NCBI GenBank assembly: GCA_017541265.1
Contig: JAFXZK010000098.1
Span: 1 to 64,000 of the forward strand
Source: Bacteroidaceae bacterium
GTDB taxonomy: Bacteria > Bacteroidota > Bacteroidia > Bacteroidales > Bacteroidaceae
Direction of reading: 5' to 3'
DNA: 64,000 bases
Positions 1 to 8,221 of this stretch are shown piece by piece (position 1 is the first letter of the stretch; each line of letters opens with the position of its first letter). The notes below the pieces were generated by a model, which made no database searches, had not been told where the DNA came from, and was given only the letters and a program-made list of their open reading frames with translations. The position numbers were made by a program, and so were the translations under genes.

Positions 1-1225
1 CCTCCTGGTGCTCGAACGTCAGCACAGAACCGCAGATGAGCGGCTGTCCGAACTTATTTCCGAAGTCCGACGCACCATTCGAAGCCTTGATGAGAATCTG
101 TTCAGGCGTCTGGTAGAGCCACTTGCGAGCCTTCATAGAAGGCTCGAATGAAGAATGAAGAGTGAAGAATGAAGAATTTGCTGCCGCTCTTGTCTTGTCT
201 TTGACACCCACACCTACATTAGAAGTGTTGAGGGCGGAAGCAAATTCTTCATTCTTAATTCTTAATTCTTCATTTAACCGAGGGTACGCCGTCATATACA
301 CTGCCGTGCCTGCGATGGGCCATGAGCCGACGCCGCCACCCATGCGGTCGCGAATCTCGCCGCCGGTTCCTGTCGAGGCTCCGTTGAAGGGTTCGACGGT
401 CGTCGGGAAGTTGTGCGTCTCGGCTTTGAGGCTGATGACGCTCTCGATGTCACGCACCTCGAACCAGTCGCTCGTGCTGTGGTTCTTCGGAGCAAACTGC
501 TCGACGACCGGTCCCTCTGCAAAAGCGACATTGTCCTTATAGGCTGAAATGATGTGATGGGGATTCTCCTGAGTCGTTTTCTTTATCATCTGAAAGAGGG
601 ACGACTCCTTCTCCTCGCCGTCGATGATGAATGTTCCGCCGAATATCTTGTGGCGGCAGTGCTCACTATTGATTTGTGCGAAGCCGAAGACCTCGCTGTC
701 AGTGAGCTTCCTGCCAAGCTGACCTTCCACCTGATGCAGGTATTCAATCTCTTCAGGGGACAGAGCGAGGCCTTCCTGCTCGTTGTATTCCTCCAGATTG
801 TCGATATTGAGGATGGGATCAGGCTGCTTGTTGATGGTGAAGATGTCCTGATTCAAGCCGTGATAGAGGCGTTGGAGCATGGGGTCAAACAAAGCCTCCC
901 CCGTCCCCTCCAAAGGAGGGGTGAATTGCTGCGACACGTCTCCCTCTCCTTTGGAGAGGGTTGGGGAGAGGCTTGCGGGGAAGTATTCTTCTATTCGGCG
1001 AATGCCCTCAATACCCATATTCTGTGTGATTTCCACCGCGTTGGTGCTCCAAGGCGTAATCATCTCCCTGCGAGGGCCGATGAAGTCGCCTTGCAAGTTC
1101 TGCTCTTCCTCAATGGCCGCTCCGCCATAGAGCCAGCACAATTTCTCGACTTCGGCTTTTGACAGAGCATTTTTGCTCTCGGTAGCGATAATACTTTGCT
1201 GCGGTGTCTTGAAAAAAGTAATCAT
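1..1225 (-). CDS. purL: Phosphoribosylformylglycinamidine synthase, N-terminal part (cut by window edge)
   Basis: FGAM synthase makes formylglycinamidine ribonucleotide from FGAR, glutamine and ATP in purine synthesis. Translating the minus strand from the ATG at 1225 gives about 408 open codons beginning MITFFKTPQQS, with PRREMITPWSTNAVEITQN, NSEHCRHKIFGG and AETHNFPTTVEPFNG, all typical of large-type PurL; the C-terminal two thirds lie outside the window. Two low-complexity segments interrupt it without breaking the frame: a GC-rich palindromic element (892-974) between EEYFP and DPMLQ, and an inverted pair of GAAGAAT-type heptad tracts (147-275) between TAVYMTAYPR and ARKWLYQTPEQ. I expect these about 28 and 43 residues to be missing from other PurL proteins. 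A TATCTTTG -7 box lies 26 nt upstream. The identification is very secure; whether the insertions are tolerated is inferred from the intact frame. Confidence 0.95.
   Translation of the reverse strand, partial: MITFFKTPQQSIIATESKNALSKAEVEKLCWLYGGAAIEEEQNLQGDFIGPRREMITPWSTNAVEITQNMGIEGIRRIEEYFPASLSPTLSKGEGDVSQQFTPPLEGTGEALFDPMLQRLYHGLNQDIFTINKQPDPILNIDNLEEYNEQEGLALSPEEIEYLHQVEGQLGRKLTDSEVFGFAQINSEHCRHKIFGGTFIIDGEEKESSLFQMIKKTTQENPHHIISAYKDNVAFAEGPVVEQFAPKNHSTSDWFEVRDIESVISLKAETHNFPTTVEPFNGASTGTGGEIRDRMGGGVGSWPIAGTAVYMTAYPRLNEELRIKNEEFASALNTSNVGVGVKDKTRAAANSSFFTLHSSFEPSMKARKWLYQTPEQILIKASNGASDFGNKFGQPLICGSVLTFEHQE
147..275. repeat. Inverted GAAGAAT heptad element inside purL
   Basis: About 33 bp of GAAGAAT/GAAGAGT heptads, 60 bp of unique sequence, then about 35 bp of the inverse (ATTCTTC/ATTCTTA heptads). 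All in frame in purL. The layout is like a tiny inverted-repeat element. Confidence 0.8.
892..974. repeat. Full palindromic element inside purL
   Basis: 83-bp inverted pair with arms AAGCCTCCCCC and GGGGAGAGGCTT, inner stems CTCCAAAGGAG and CTCTCCTTTGGAGAG, and spacer GAATTGCTGCGACA. Open in frame. Confidence 0.85.
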
Positions 1226-1250
1226 CTTTGAGTCGTTTTTAATTTGCCTG

Positions 1251-1258
1251 CAAAGATA
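1251..1258 (-). promoter_or_regulatory. Bacteroidetes -7 box for purL
   Basis: TATCTTTG on the minus strand, 26 nt before the purL ATG. A TTTG occurs upstream but only 14 nt away, so the -33 element is uncertain. Confidence 0.55.
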
Positions 1259-1459
1259 CAAAAAAAAGTTCACAAATCATCTTTCATCGTTCATTATTTG
1301 TTGGCGAGAGACTGGATTTTGCCAAATTACGAATTATCAATCCGCAACACATCACGGCCGTTTTGCTTTCTTTTTGCTATTTTTGCACACTGCGGAAACG
1401 TGGCGAAAAAGGGGGCGGAACGAGGCTGATCCGGCAAAAGTGCAGGGAGTGTTTCGAAT

Positions 1460-1503
1460 AAGAGCACGTTCTTATGACCAACACAACACGTTCTTATTGC
1501 CAT
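1460..1503. repeat. 22-bp array, family A, two diverged units
   Basis: Two units of exactly 22 bp share the core ACGTTCTTAT followed by a variable stretch ending in AA or AT. The sequence is a variant of the AAGTCCCTGTACTTAT family found at 16358, 24349, 34118, 45844 and 59903. Confidence 0.65.
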
Positions 1504-1737
1504 AAACCCATAGGGAATCGGGTGAAAAACCACGCCAAAAAGTGTGCAAAAAAGCGGCAAAAAGGTCGATTTTGTTAAGTGCAGTTGTCAATTAGACGTT
1601 TTCTTCTATTTCGTGAAGCTCATAATATATTGATTTTCAGCACAGACTTGATTTAAGCGCATTTAGTCTAAGAATTGACCAAAACATTGGTCGGGACCAT
1701 TTGAAGCGATTCTCGCGCGTTTGCAGAAAACTACTCC

Positions 1738-1763
1738 GTAAGCAAAACTCCAATTTTGCTTAC
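1738..1763 (-). terminator. Hairpin over the stop codon of the BRO-N gene
   Basis: Perfect 10-bp arms GTAAGCAAAA and TTTTGCTTAC around a 6-nt loop, overlapping the stop codon. There is no clear U-run after it, so this is only a possible terminator or 3'-end stabiliser. Confidence 0.45.
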
Positions 1764-2635
1764 ACTTTGTCAAGTTCTTCGCCATTTAACGGCAAAGCCT
1801 CAGCGTCTTGAACTGCTATCGGCTTGATGTAATCAGAGGCACGTTCGGACGACACAACGCTACGTCCAAGACGACGTTCCATCGTTTGGCGGGCATCCCG
1901 AGCCACTTCGCCACCCTCCTGGGCAATACGCTCATTCTCCTCCATCGACTGCGGGTTCGACTGGCGCGAATACTCTGTGGTGGCAACTTCGGCAAGGGTG
2001 TTGAGGGCAAGCTCAATGTTGGTCATATTGTCGCGAAGATTCTGCTTGGTCAACCCCTTGTAGCGTTTGTACTCTCCTGTCGTCATACCGCTCCACGCCT
2101 TGGTAAGGATGTTGGTCAGTATAGCGAAATCTTTCGACTCGTGAATGCCGGAACGATGCCATTCGTCGGTCAGCTCTTTGCGCATCTCGATGGAACGCAT
2201 ACGCTCGTTTATCCATTTGTCGCTGTATCCCTGACGGCGGTAGTCCTCCACAGCCATTTGGAACGTCAGTTCGGGGTCAATCATCTGATCGATACGCTGG
2301 GCACCCACTTCGGCCAACCACGCCTTGACTGGCTCCGCTTTCTTCGAGGGAATGGACTGAATGAGACGAAACGTTTGCTCTAAATCAGCCACATCCGTCA
2401 GGCGTCGCTTGCCGTCGGCAGCAGGCATTTTCAAAGCGTGACAATTTGTCACGGTTTCATTTCCCTCCGCTTTCAGCCTTTGCTTCAGCTTTCGCCAATA
2501 CGCAGTCGCATCAAGGCTCTCAGTTAAAACTTGTACTATATCCACGATGGCAAAGTAGTACTTCTCTGCTTCTTCGTCCCACACGAAGCGGACTTTCTTT
2601 CCTTCGAACAGTTGTATGGCAAAGTTCTCGTTCAT
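1760..2635 (-). CDS. BRO family N-terminal domain protein (phage-antirepressor-like)
   Basis: A 291-residue protein starting MNENFAIQLFEGKKVRFVWDE, matching the BRO-N fold found in baculovirus BRO proteins and phage antirepressors (about residues 5-110, with YYFAIVDIVQVL and a central LTDVADLEQTFRLIQ stretch). The rest is charged and helical, as in chromosomal Bacteroidales homologues. A frame open from 2761 exists, but the ATG at 2635 is preferred because a TATCTTTG -7 box lies between them at 2658-2665. There are no phage neighbours: the gene stands alone between purL and the divergent sodB. DNA binding is the family expectation; the target is unknown. Confidence 0.85.
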   Translation of the reverse strand: MNENFAIQLFEGKKVRFVWDEEAEKYYFAIVDIVQVLTESLDATAYWRKLKQRLKAEGNETVTNCHALKMPAADGKRRLTDVADLEQTFRLIQSIPSKKAEPVKAWLAEVGAQRIDQMIDPELTFQMAVEDYRRQGYSDKWINERMRSIEMRKELTDEWHRSGIHESKDFAILTNILTKAWSGMTTGEYKRYKGLTKQNLRDNMTNIELALNTLAEVATTEYSRQSNPQSMEENERIAQEGGEVARDARQTMERRLGRSVVSSERASDYIKPIAVQDAEALPLNGEELDKV

Positions 2636-2657
2636 AATGTTTTCCCTTTCCTGCCTG

Positions 2658-2665
2658 CAAAGATA
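2658..2665 (-). promoter_or_regulatory. -7 box for the BRO-N gene
   Basis: TATCTTTG on the minus strand, 22 nt before the chosen ATG. No clear -33 TTTG at the usual spacing. Confidence 0.5.
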
Positions 2666-2741
2666 CAAAGAAAAGTTGAGAAAATGAAGAAATAAGAAAG
2701 CAAAAACATGGACCACAGACTCATAACTATGAACTTTTTTG

Positions 2742-2749
2742 TATCTTTG
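2742..2749 (+). promoter_or_regulatory. -7 box for sodB
   Basis: TATCTTTG on the plus strand, 31 nt before the sodB ATG, back to back with the BRO-N promoter. No canonical -33 box. Confidence 0.5.
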
Positions 2750-2780
2750 CAGACGAAACACAACATAAATATAATAAGGT

Positions 2781-3368
2781 ATGGGAAAGTTTGAATTGAT
2801 GGCATTGCCTTACGAGGCAGATGCCTTGGAGCCGGTAATCAGTCGCGACACCATCAGCTTCCACTACGGCAAGCATCTGGCGGCTTACGTCAATAACCTT
2901 AACGCCCTTCTTCCTGGCAGCAGATTCGAAGAGGCGAGTCTCGAGGAGATTGTCTGCAAGGCAAGCGGAGGCATTCTCAACAATGCGGGACAAATCTTGA
3001 ACCACGAACTCTACTTCGGACAATTTAGGGGGAAGGAAGCCTCCCCTTTAAAGGGAGGTTTGGTAGGGTCTGCTATTAAGCGCGACTTCGGTTCGTTCGA
3101 GGCTTTCAAGGATGAGTTCCAGAAGAAAGGCGCGACGCTCTTCGGCTCGGGCTGGGTTTGGCTTTCAGCTGACAAGGACGGCAAGCTTGTCATTACGCAG
3201 GAGCCAAACGCCGCCAATCCCGTTCAACGCGGCTTGAAGCCCCTGCTGACTTTCGACGTTTGGGAACACGCCTACTATCTTGACTACCAGAACCGTCGCC
3301 CCGACCACCTCGCCGCGCTTTGGCAGATTATTGACTGGGATGTCATTGAAAAGCGGTACAGAAGCTAA
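2781..3368 (+). CDS. sodB: Superoxide dismutase, Fe/Mn type
   Basis: Cytoplasmic enzyme that converts superoxide to oxygen and hydrogen peroxide. The 195-residue product has the four metal ligands at the expected places: H28 (ISFHYGKH), H75 (LNHELYF), D159 and H163 (FDVWEHAYYLDY). The family length is normal, but the loop after NHELYFGQFRG holds a half-size palindromic element (3037-3071, read as KEASPLKGGLVG) where related proteins have a short variable loop. The gene has its own -7 box and ends 7 nt before the start of the helicase gene, so the two may be co-transcribed. Fe or Mn preference cannot be told from sequence alone. Confidence 0.95.
   Translation: MGKFELMALPYEADALEPVISRDTISFHYGKHLAAYVNNLNALLPGSRFEEASLEEIVCKASGGILNNAGQILNHELYFGQFRGKEASPLKGGLVGSAIKRDFGSFEAFKDEFQKKGATLFGSGWVWLSADKDGKLVITQEPNAANPVQRGLKPLLTFDVWEHAYYLDYQNRRPDHLAALWQIIDWDVIEKRYRS
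3037..3071. repeat. Half palindromic element inside sodB
   Basis: AAGCCTCCCC, a CTTTAAAG centre, GGGAGG, then TTGGTAGGGTCT: 35 bp in the half-element pattern seen at 11688, 15799 and 41609. Read in frame within the sodB coding sequence. Confidence 0.7.
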
Positions 3369-3375
3369 GCCAATC

Positions 3376-5559
3376 ATGGAGCCGAACAACGAACTGCGGA
3401 CAGCGTGGGACTTCGTGGAGAACACCGGGCGGAGCATCTTCCTGACAGGAAAGGCGGGGACGGGCAAGACGACGTTCCTCAAGACGGTCATAGAACGCTC
3501 ACGCAAGCGACCTATTGTGGTCGCGCCGACTGGCGTGGCTGCCATCAACGCGGGCGGCGTCACCATCCATTCCTTCTTCCAACTGCCCCTCTCGCCTTAT
3601 GTGCCTGGGGCCAAGGTGGAGAGCAAGTTCGACTTCAGCAAGGAGAAGCGCAAGATAATCGCTTCGATGGACTTGCTCATTATTGACGAAATCTCGATGG
3701 TACGCGCCGACCTGCTCGACGCCATCGACAACGTGTTGCGTCGTTTCCGCGAACACGGAGAGCCATTTGGCGGGGTGCAACTCCTGATGATTGGCGACTT
3801 GGCACAGCTCACGCCAGTCGTTACTCCAGAGGACGAGCAGATGATTGGAGCCTATTACGACACGCCGTACTTCTTCGGCTCGAAGGCTTTGCGGCAGGTT
3901 GACTATGTGACTATCCAGCTGAGCCACATCTACCGACAGCAGGACGCATCGTTCATCGAACTGCTGAATGAAGTTCGAAACGGACATCCCTCGGCAGAGG
4001 CCTTGGCGAAGCTGAATAGTCGAAGCCTCCCTACTGAGAGGTTGGAGGGGGCTATCCGCCTCACTACGCACAACAACATTGCCAGCCACCACAACGAGTC
4101 GGAGCTGCAGAAGCTGCCGGGCTATGCTTATACCTATCACGCAGAAATCAGGGGGACGTTCCCCGACTATGCCTACCCCACAGCTGAGACGCTCGTGCTA
4201 AAGGAAGGGGCGCAGGTGATGTTTGTGAAGAACGACCCGTCGGGCGAACATCGCTACTACAATGGACGCATCGGGCGTGTGATGGAAGCAAGCGACAGGC
4301 AGCTCACCGTCTATTGCGAAGGCGACTCGGAAGCCATCGACGTTGAGCCGTTGGTGTGGGAGAACACACGCTATACGCTCAACGAGAAGACGCGGCAGAT
4401 AGAGAGCGAGGTCATGGGGACATTCAAGCAGCTGCCTTTGCGCTTGGCTTGGGCCATCACGATACACAAGAGCCAAGGGCTGACGTTCGACCGTGCCATC
4501 ATCGACGCAAACCAAAGCTTCGCGCCCGGTCAGGTTTATGTTGCCTTGAGCCGCTGCCGCACGCTCGAAGGACTTGTGCTTGCCACGCCTCTTGACGCTC
4601 ATGCCATCAAGGGCGACCAGCGCGTCGACAACTACATCGCACGGCAGGAGAGCGAGGCCGAGCGAAGCATCAAGCAGCTGCCCATGCTCAAGCAGGAGTA
4701 CGAGCGCTACCTGCTGCTCCAGCTCTTCGACTTCCGTTCCATTCTTTACCTGCAAGAGTCGATGATGCGCATTTTCAACGAGTTCTTCTATCACAGCCAC
4801 GCCTCGCTCACACAGATGCACAACCAGGCGTTGCAGAACCTTCAGCAACACGTCGCCAGCGTCGCCGACAAATGGCGGCAGAAGATTCAGTCGATGCCCA
4901 TAGAAGCCTTACGGGATACCGACTTCCTCGACCGCGTGAAGCGCAGCGCCGAGTACTTCGCGAAGCAACTGCGAGACATCCTTGAAGAGGTCATTGAGCT
5001 TAGCGGCAAGGTCGAGACAAACAACAAGCAGGCAGCACGCAGGCTTGGCAACACCCTGCCCGACTTGCGACAAGCCCAGCTTGCACGCCGCTACCTGCTT
5101 CAAAAGATAGCGGAGCAGGGCTTCTCCGTCGATACATACCTCCACGAGAAGCAGATGTCGATGCTCGATGCTTTCCCCGATGAAGCCCTCAAGAAGTCAA
5201 AACGCCAGCGCAAGCCTAAAGCACCTCAAGCTCCTAAAGAACCGAAGCCAAAGACTTGGGAAATCACCTACGACATGTACCGAAAGGGCATGAACCCCGA
5301 CCTAATCGCACATGAGCGCAACTTTACCCTTGGCACCATCATGGGACATCTTGCCAGATACGTCACCTCGGGCGACATTCCTCTCGACGACCTTGTACCG
5401 CCAGAGCATCAGCAAGCCATCGAACACGCTATTCAAAAGGTTGGTGCAGACAATAATACCACCGCCATCAAAGACCTCTGTCCGCCCGACGTCACCTTTG
5501 GGGAAATACGACTGGTCATAGAGAACAGAGGAAAGACAGTAATGGATGGTCACCTCTAA
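3376..5559 (+). CDS. PIF1/RecD-like AAA helicase with C-terminal helix-turn-helix domain
   Basis: A 727-residue superfamily 1 helicase of the PIF1 group. Starting at MEPNNELRTAWDF it shows Walker A GKAGTGKTTF (about 25-34), Walker B LLIIDEISM (about 100-108), the GDLAQLTPV and QLSHIYRQ motifs, and the late helicase motif AITIHKSQGLTFDRAIID with YVALSRCRTLEGL. After about residue 450 comes a helical region, a Lys/Pro-rich linker and a C-terminal domain (KTWEITYDMYRKGMNPDLIA) resembling the helix-turn-helix tail of Bacteroidales homologues. An upstream frame reaches back into sodB, but this ATG, 7 nt after the sodB stop, begins at conserved sequence. A half palindromic element (4023-4053) is read as RSLPTERLEGA. 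The role in DNA unwinding follows from the family. Confidence 0.9.
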   Translation: MEPNNELRTAWDFVENTGRSIFLTGKAGTGKTTFLKTVIERSRKRPIVVAPTGVAAINAGGVTIHSFFQLPLSPYVPGAKVESKFDFSKEKRKIIASMDLLIIDEISMVRADLLDAIDNVLRRFREHGEPFGGVQLLMIGDLAQLTPVVTPEDEQMIGAYYDTPYFFGSKALRQVDYVTIQLSHIYRQQDASFIELLNEVRNGHPSAEALAKLNSRSLPTERLEGAIRLTTHNNIASHHNESELQKLPGYAYTYHAEIRGTFPDYAYPTAETLVLKEGAQVMFVKNDPSGEHRYYNGRIGRVMEASDRQLTVYCEGDSEAIDVEPLVWENTRYTLNEKTRQIESEVMGTFKQLPLRLAWAITIHKSQGLTFDRAIIDANQSFAPGQVYVALSRCRTLEGLVLATPLDAHAIKGDQRVDNYIARQESEAERSIKQLPMLKQEYERYLLLQLFDFRSILYLQESMMRIFNEFFYHSHASLTQMHNQALQNLQQHVASVADKWRQKIQSMPIEALRDTDFLDRVKRSAEYFAKQLRDILEEVIELSGKVETNNKQAARRLGNTLPDLRQAQLARRYLLQKIAEQGFSVDTYLHEKQMSMLDAFPDEALKKSKRQRKPKAPQAPKEPKPKTWEITYDMYRKGMNPDLIAHERNFTLGTIMGHLARYVTSGDIPLDDLVPPEHQQAIEHAIQKVGADNNTTAIKDLCPPDVTFGEIRLVIENRGKTVMDGHL
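4023..4053. repeat. Half palindromic element inside the PIF1-like gene
   Basis: AAGCCTCCC TACTGAGAGG TTGGAGGGGGCT fits the half-element pattern, with a decayed stem. Confidence 0.55.
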
Positions 5560-5631
5560 GCCCAAGGGTCATGTCGATATGGGGCACCACCTTGGGGAGC
5601 CTGCCTGACAAACTTTTTTGCCTCTTCTGTG

Positions 5632-5682
5632 AACGATTTTCGTCTTTCTGTGTATGCAATAACAGAGAAGCGGAAATCGTTT
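5632..5682 (+). promoter_or_regulatory. Long imperfect hairpin before the exported-protein gene
   Basis: Arms AACGATTT and AAATCGTT, extended inward by CTTTCTGT against ACAGAGAAG with a small mismatch and bulge, loop about 10 nt. It lies about 70 nt after the helicase stop and 25 nt before the next ATG, so it could be a terminator, a leader structure, or a decayed inverted repeat. Confidence 0.45.
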
Positions 5683-5707
5683 AACTATATATATATAAGT
5701 AAAAGAC

Positions 5708-6853
5708 ATGAAAAGAATTATTTGGATTATTGGTTATTGGTTATTGGTTATTGAACTTGCGGCACAGAAGCCGGAACGAATCGAAAGCCCTATCGTATCG
5801 GAAAAGGACTCGGCGTGGTACGCTGAGCAACGAGACTTGTGGAAAGCACAGACACAGAAAGACCCGACGGACGAGACGGCGTGGCGCAACTACTACAAGG
5901 CGGCACGCTACATGAGCTGGTGGGGCGGCAAAGACAACACAGCGGCGCACGAAGCGATTCGAAAGATGAGCCAAGCCATACCCGACACCTACACCTGCAA
6001 CCTCTGTGCCTTCACAGCCATCAAGCTGGGTCATGGCTTCGGCACAGACGGCGACAAGTACGCCGAGGCTGCACTGAAGATGTTGCCTGATGAGATGCAA
6101 TACGACGACTACAACGAATGGGTGTGCTATCTTGCCATGAAAGGGCAGGAGGAGCGCATGGCGCAGATGGCCAAGCGTTACTTCGACAGCGGCATCTACT
6201 CCGAAGCAGTACTCCGCTACAGCTACAATGAGCTGGCAGGCATGACCGAAGGCGGCATCTACATCGCCAACGGCGACGCAGCCATCATACCGAAGTGGCT
6301 CATACAAGAGGGCATGGGTCTGTGCAAGGACAAGACCATCGTCTGTGCCCCCTTCCTTGCAGTCAAGGAATATCGTGAGTGGTTGCGCCGGAAGCTGAAC
6401 ATGAACTTGCCAGAATGGGAAGACGGGAACTTCACCGACTATGATGCCTACGAGCGCGCCATGCTGCAAGCTATCATCGACCGCTACGGCAGCAAGGTTT
6501 ATTTCTCGACCACGACACCTTCAGAGACAATGGAGCCGTGGAAGAAGAACCTTTACAATGAGGGACTTCTGCTGAAGTATTCAGCAAAGCCCTACGACAA
6601 TCTTGCCGTGAAGCGTCGCAACGTGGAGGAACGCTATCAGCTCGAATACCTGCTTGTCTCGTTCCGCCCCGAATGGACAGCCGGGCAACGGCTCTCTGCC
6701 AACTATGCCGTGCTGCTTGCCGACCTCCTGCCCTACTATGCCCGGAACGACCGCAAGCGTCACGACTGGCTGATGCGGCTGCTGGTTTCGGGAGTACAAA
6801 ACACGTCGCTCGACGAGGAGCGCAAGCAAACCATCCTTTCGCAACTGAAGTAG
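5708..6853 (+). CDS. Exported protein of unknown function, first gene of an ECF sigma operon
   Basis: A 381-residue protein with an N-terminal signal peptide (MKRIIWIIGYWLLVIELAAQ) and a helical body that may hold TPR-like repeats (for example ETAWRNYYKAARYMSWWGGKD). I do not recognise a defined family. The core of the signal peptide is encoded by a heptad repeat (TATTGGT repeated, 5728-5752). The stop is followed after 2 nt by the ATG of an ECF sigma factor, implying tight co-translation. A plausible idea is an envelope protein tied to the sigma factor's signal, but nothing in the sequence proves it. Confidence 0.8.
   Translation: MKRIIWIIGYWLLVIELAAQKPERIESPIVSEKDSAWYAEQRDLWKAQTQKDPTDETAWRNYYKAARYMSWWGGKDNTAAHEAIRKMSQAIPDTYTCNLCAFTAIKLGHGFGTDGDKYAEAALKMLPDEMQYDDYNEWVCYLAMKGQEERMAQMAKRYFDSGIYSEAVLRYSYNELAGMTEGGIYIANGDAAIIPKWLIQEGMGLCKDKTIVCAPFLAVKEYREWLRRKLNMNLPEWEDGNFTDYDAYERAMLQAIIDRYGSKVYFSTTTPSETMEPWKKNLYNEGLLLKYSAKPYDNLAVKRRNVEERYQLEYLLVSFRPEWTAGQRLSANYAVLLADLLPYYARNDRKRHDWLMRLLVSGVQNTSLDEERKQTILSQLK
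5728..5752. repeat. Heptad tract TATTGGT in a signal-peptide region
   Basis: Three and a half copies of a 7-bp unit, in frame, encoding part of the hydrophobic core. The reverse complement of the same unit (ATAACCA) recurs at 31684-31716. Confidence 0.7.
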
Positions 6854-6855
6854 CC

Positions 6856-7422
6856 ATGCTAATTCCCTTGAGACTCTCGGCACAAACCGATGAGCAGCTG
6901 ATGCGACGTGCGGCACGAGGCAACGACCGTGCCTTTGAGGAACTCTACAACCGTCACGCCCGACGGCTGCAGGGTTTCTTCTCCCGCCGCCTTGGCGATG
7001 ATGCCGACCTTGCCGCCGACCTCATGCACGACACCTTCCTGCGCCTTTATGCCGCCCGTGCGACCTATCGCGAGGGTCAAAGCTTCCGAGCCTGGCTCTA
7101 CACCATTGCCTATAATCTCTGCAAGAACCATCTGCGCAACCAGCTCGCCTTCGTCCCTGAAAGTGCCACTGTGCTCGACGGCCTCTCCGTCGAGCCACCC
7201 GACCTGAACTTGGATGCCGCCATCCTCCGCGATGCCCTACGCGACGTACTGAAACGCCTGCCTGAACCCTACGCGATGCTCTTCTCGCTCCATTACGAAG
7301 AGGAGCTGACCGTCCCACAGATAGCCGCGATAACCACTCTGCCCGAAGGCACCGTGAAGTCGCGCCTGCATAAAGCAATGACCATCATCAAGCAAAGCCT
7401 CAAGCAATATGAAAACAACTGA
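6856..7422 (+). CDS. ECF-type RNA polymerase sigma factor
   Basis: A 188-residue sigma-70 family protein. Region 2 spans about residues 15-85 (DRAFEELYNRHARRLQGFFSRR, then FRAWLYTIAYNLCKNHLR) and region 4 about 125-180 (LPEPYAMLFSLHYEEELTVPQIA, TLPEGTVKSRLHKAM), the standard ECF layout. The ATG at 6856 lies 2 nt after the preceding stop and is followed directly by region 1/2-like sequence; the longer upstream frame is antisense-like and overlaps the preceding gene. The last 14 nt overlap the next gene. It probably directs a small envelope-stress or nutrient regulon. Confidence 0.93.
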   Translation: MLIPLRLSAQTDEQLMRRAARGNDRAFEELYNRHARRLQGFFSRRLGDDADLAADLMHDTFLRLYAARATYREGQSFRAWLYTIAYNLCKNHLRNQLAFVPESATVLDGLSVEPPDLNLDAAILRDALRDVLKRLPEPYAMLFSLHYEEELTVPQIAAITTLPEGTVKSRLHKAMTIIKQSLKQYENN

Positions 7423-7786
7423 CCTAGACATCATCCGCACCGCCCGACAGCTGCGCGATGAAGAGAACAAACAGCTGCACATCCGCCCCTGGAGAACTTC
7501 AACCTTTCCCACATGGCTTGTCGCCACACCTGCCGCTGCCATCGTGGGCTTCGTGTTCGGCCTTTGGACACAAGCCCACATTCAGACCGACACGCCATTG
7601 ACTGCCCTTGTCGATACCGTCTACATCAAAGTACCTATGCCGCAGCAACAGCAGCAGACAACCGTCGCAGAAGCCATCCCTGCCGCCCAAAGCCACACCC
7701 CGAAGCAGGCAACACGACCACAGCCAACCTTAGGCCACCCGGCCAGCGACGACAACATCCGCTACGACCTTCTCGTGTGTTATTGA
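7409..7786 (+). CDS. Small single-pass membrane protein, candidate anti-sigma factor
   Basis: A 125-residue protein with a charged N-terminal cytoplasmic segment (about 1-33), one transmembrane helix (about 34-52, PTWLVATPAAAIVGFVFGLW) and a Gln/Pro-rich periplasmic tail. It overlaps the end of the ECF sigma gene by 14 nt, the usual position of membrane-bound anti-sigma factors in Bacteroidales. No zinc-binding or RskA motif is visible, so the anti-sigma role rests on position and topology. Confidence 0.7.
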   Translation: MKTTDLDIIRTARQLRDEENKQLHIRPWRTSTFPTWLVATPAAAIVGFVFGLWTQAHIQTDTPLTALVDTVYIKVPMPQQQQQTTVAEAIPAAQSHTPKQATRPQPTLGHPASDDNIRYDLLVCY

Positions 7787-8221
7787 CTATCACAGCCAGC
7801 TTTATATAGATTATTGCATTTCTGACCCACTGATGGATTTGTGGTATAATGTCAAAGGAATTCGCAATTGCCTTTCTTCTGACGGCGTTTTTTTGTTCGG
7901 GTGGTGTTTTGCTACCCTAAAGGCGAGAAATGAGCTTAAATCGAATGGGCGTTGACAATCAAGCGGTTGTGAGGGGGTGTTTTTTGGCGAGATGTTAAGG
8001 AAGTATGTGGACGGCATGGTATGCCGTCAAACGGAACAAAGGTTTGGGGCAAAATAGGCGTGGAGCAATGGTGAAAGAAGCATAGGTTGTGGGCGAAGGA
8101 AGCGTAGGTTATGAGCGAAGGTAGCGTAGGTTGTGGGCGAAAGACCTACGCTGCTGCGGGAAACGAGGCACACTTTGTTGCCAAAGAGGCCGTTTCCCTC
8201 TGAAATAGCATGTAAAGATTT
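7787..8221. other. Intergenic region between converging genes
   Basis: About 435 bp with no convincing coding sequence. The right half holds a 22-bp tandem array ending in an inverted unit (8072-8158). Confidence 0.6.
8072..8158. repeat. 22-bp array, family D
   Basis: Three units with period 22 share GAAGGAAGCGTAGGTTGTGG-like sequence. The last is followed by the inverse GACCTACGCTGC, so the final copy can fold into a hairpin. It lies just after the 3' end of the GH2 gene. Confidence 0.7.

Larger units (their letters stand above)
1226..1759. other. Intergenic region between purL and the BRO-N gene
   Basis: No convincing gene. It holds the purL -7 box, a two-unit 22-bp array (1460-1503), a small hairpin (GACCAA/TTGGTC arms, about 1678-1693) and the hairpin after the BRO-N gene. 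Open frames here are short and run through repeat sequence. Confidence 0.6.

Noticed and set aside
554..1162. 202-codon plus-strand frame over purL
   Set aside because: It is the antisense shadow of purL, whose minus-strand product has clear family motifs.
1244..1429. 61-codon plus-strand frame in the purL upstream region
   Set aside because: Starts at the purL promoter, no ribosome site or conserved sequence, and runs through low-complexity DNA.
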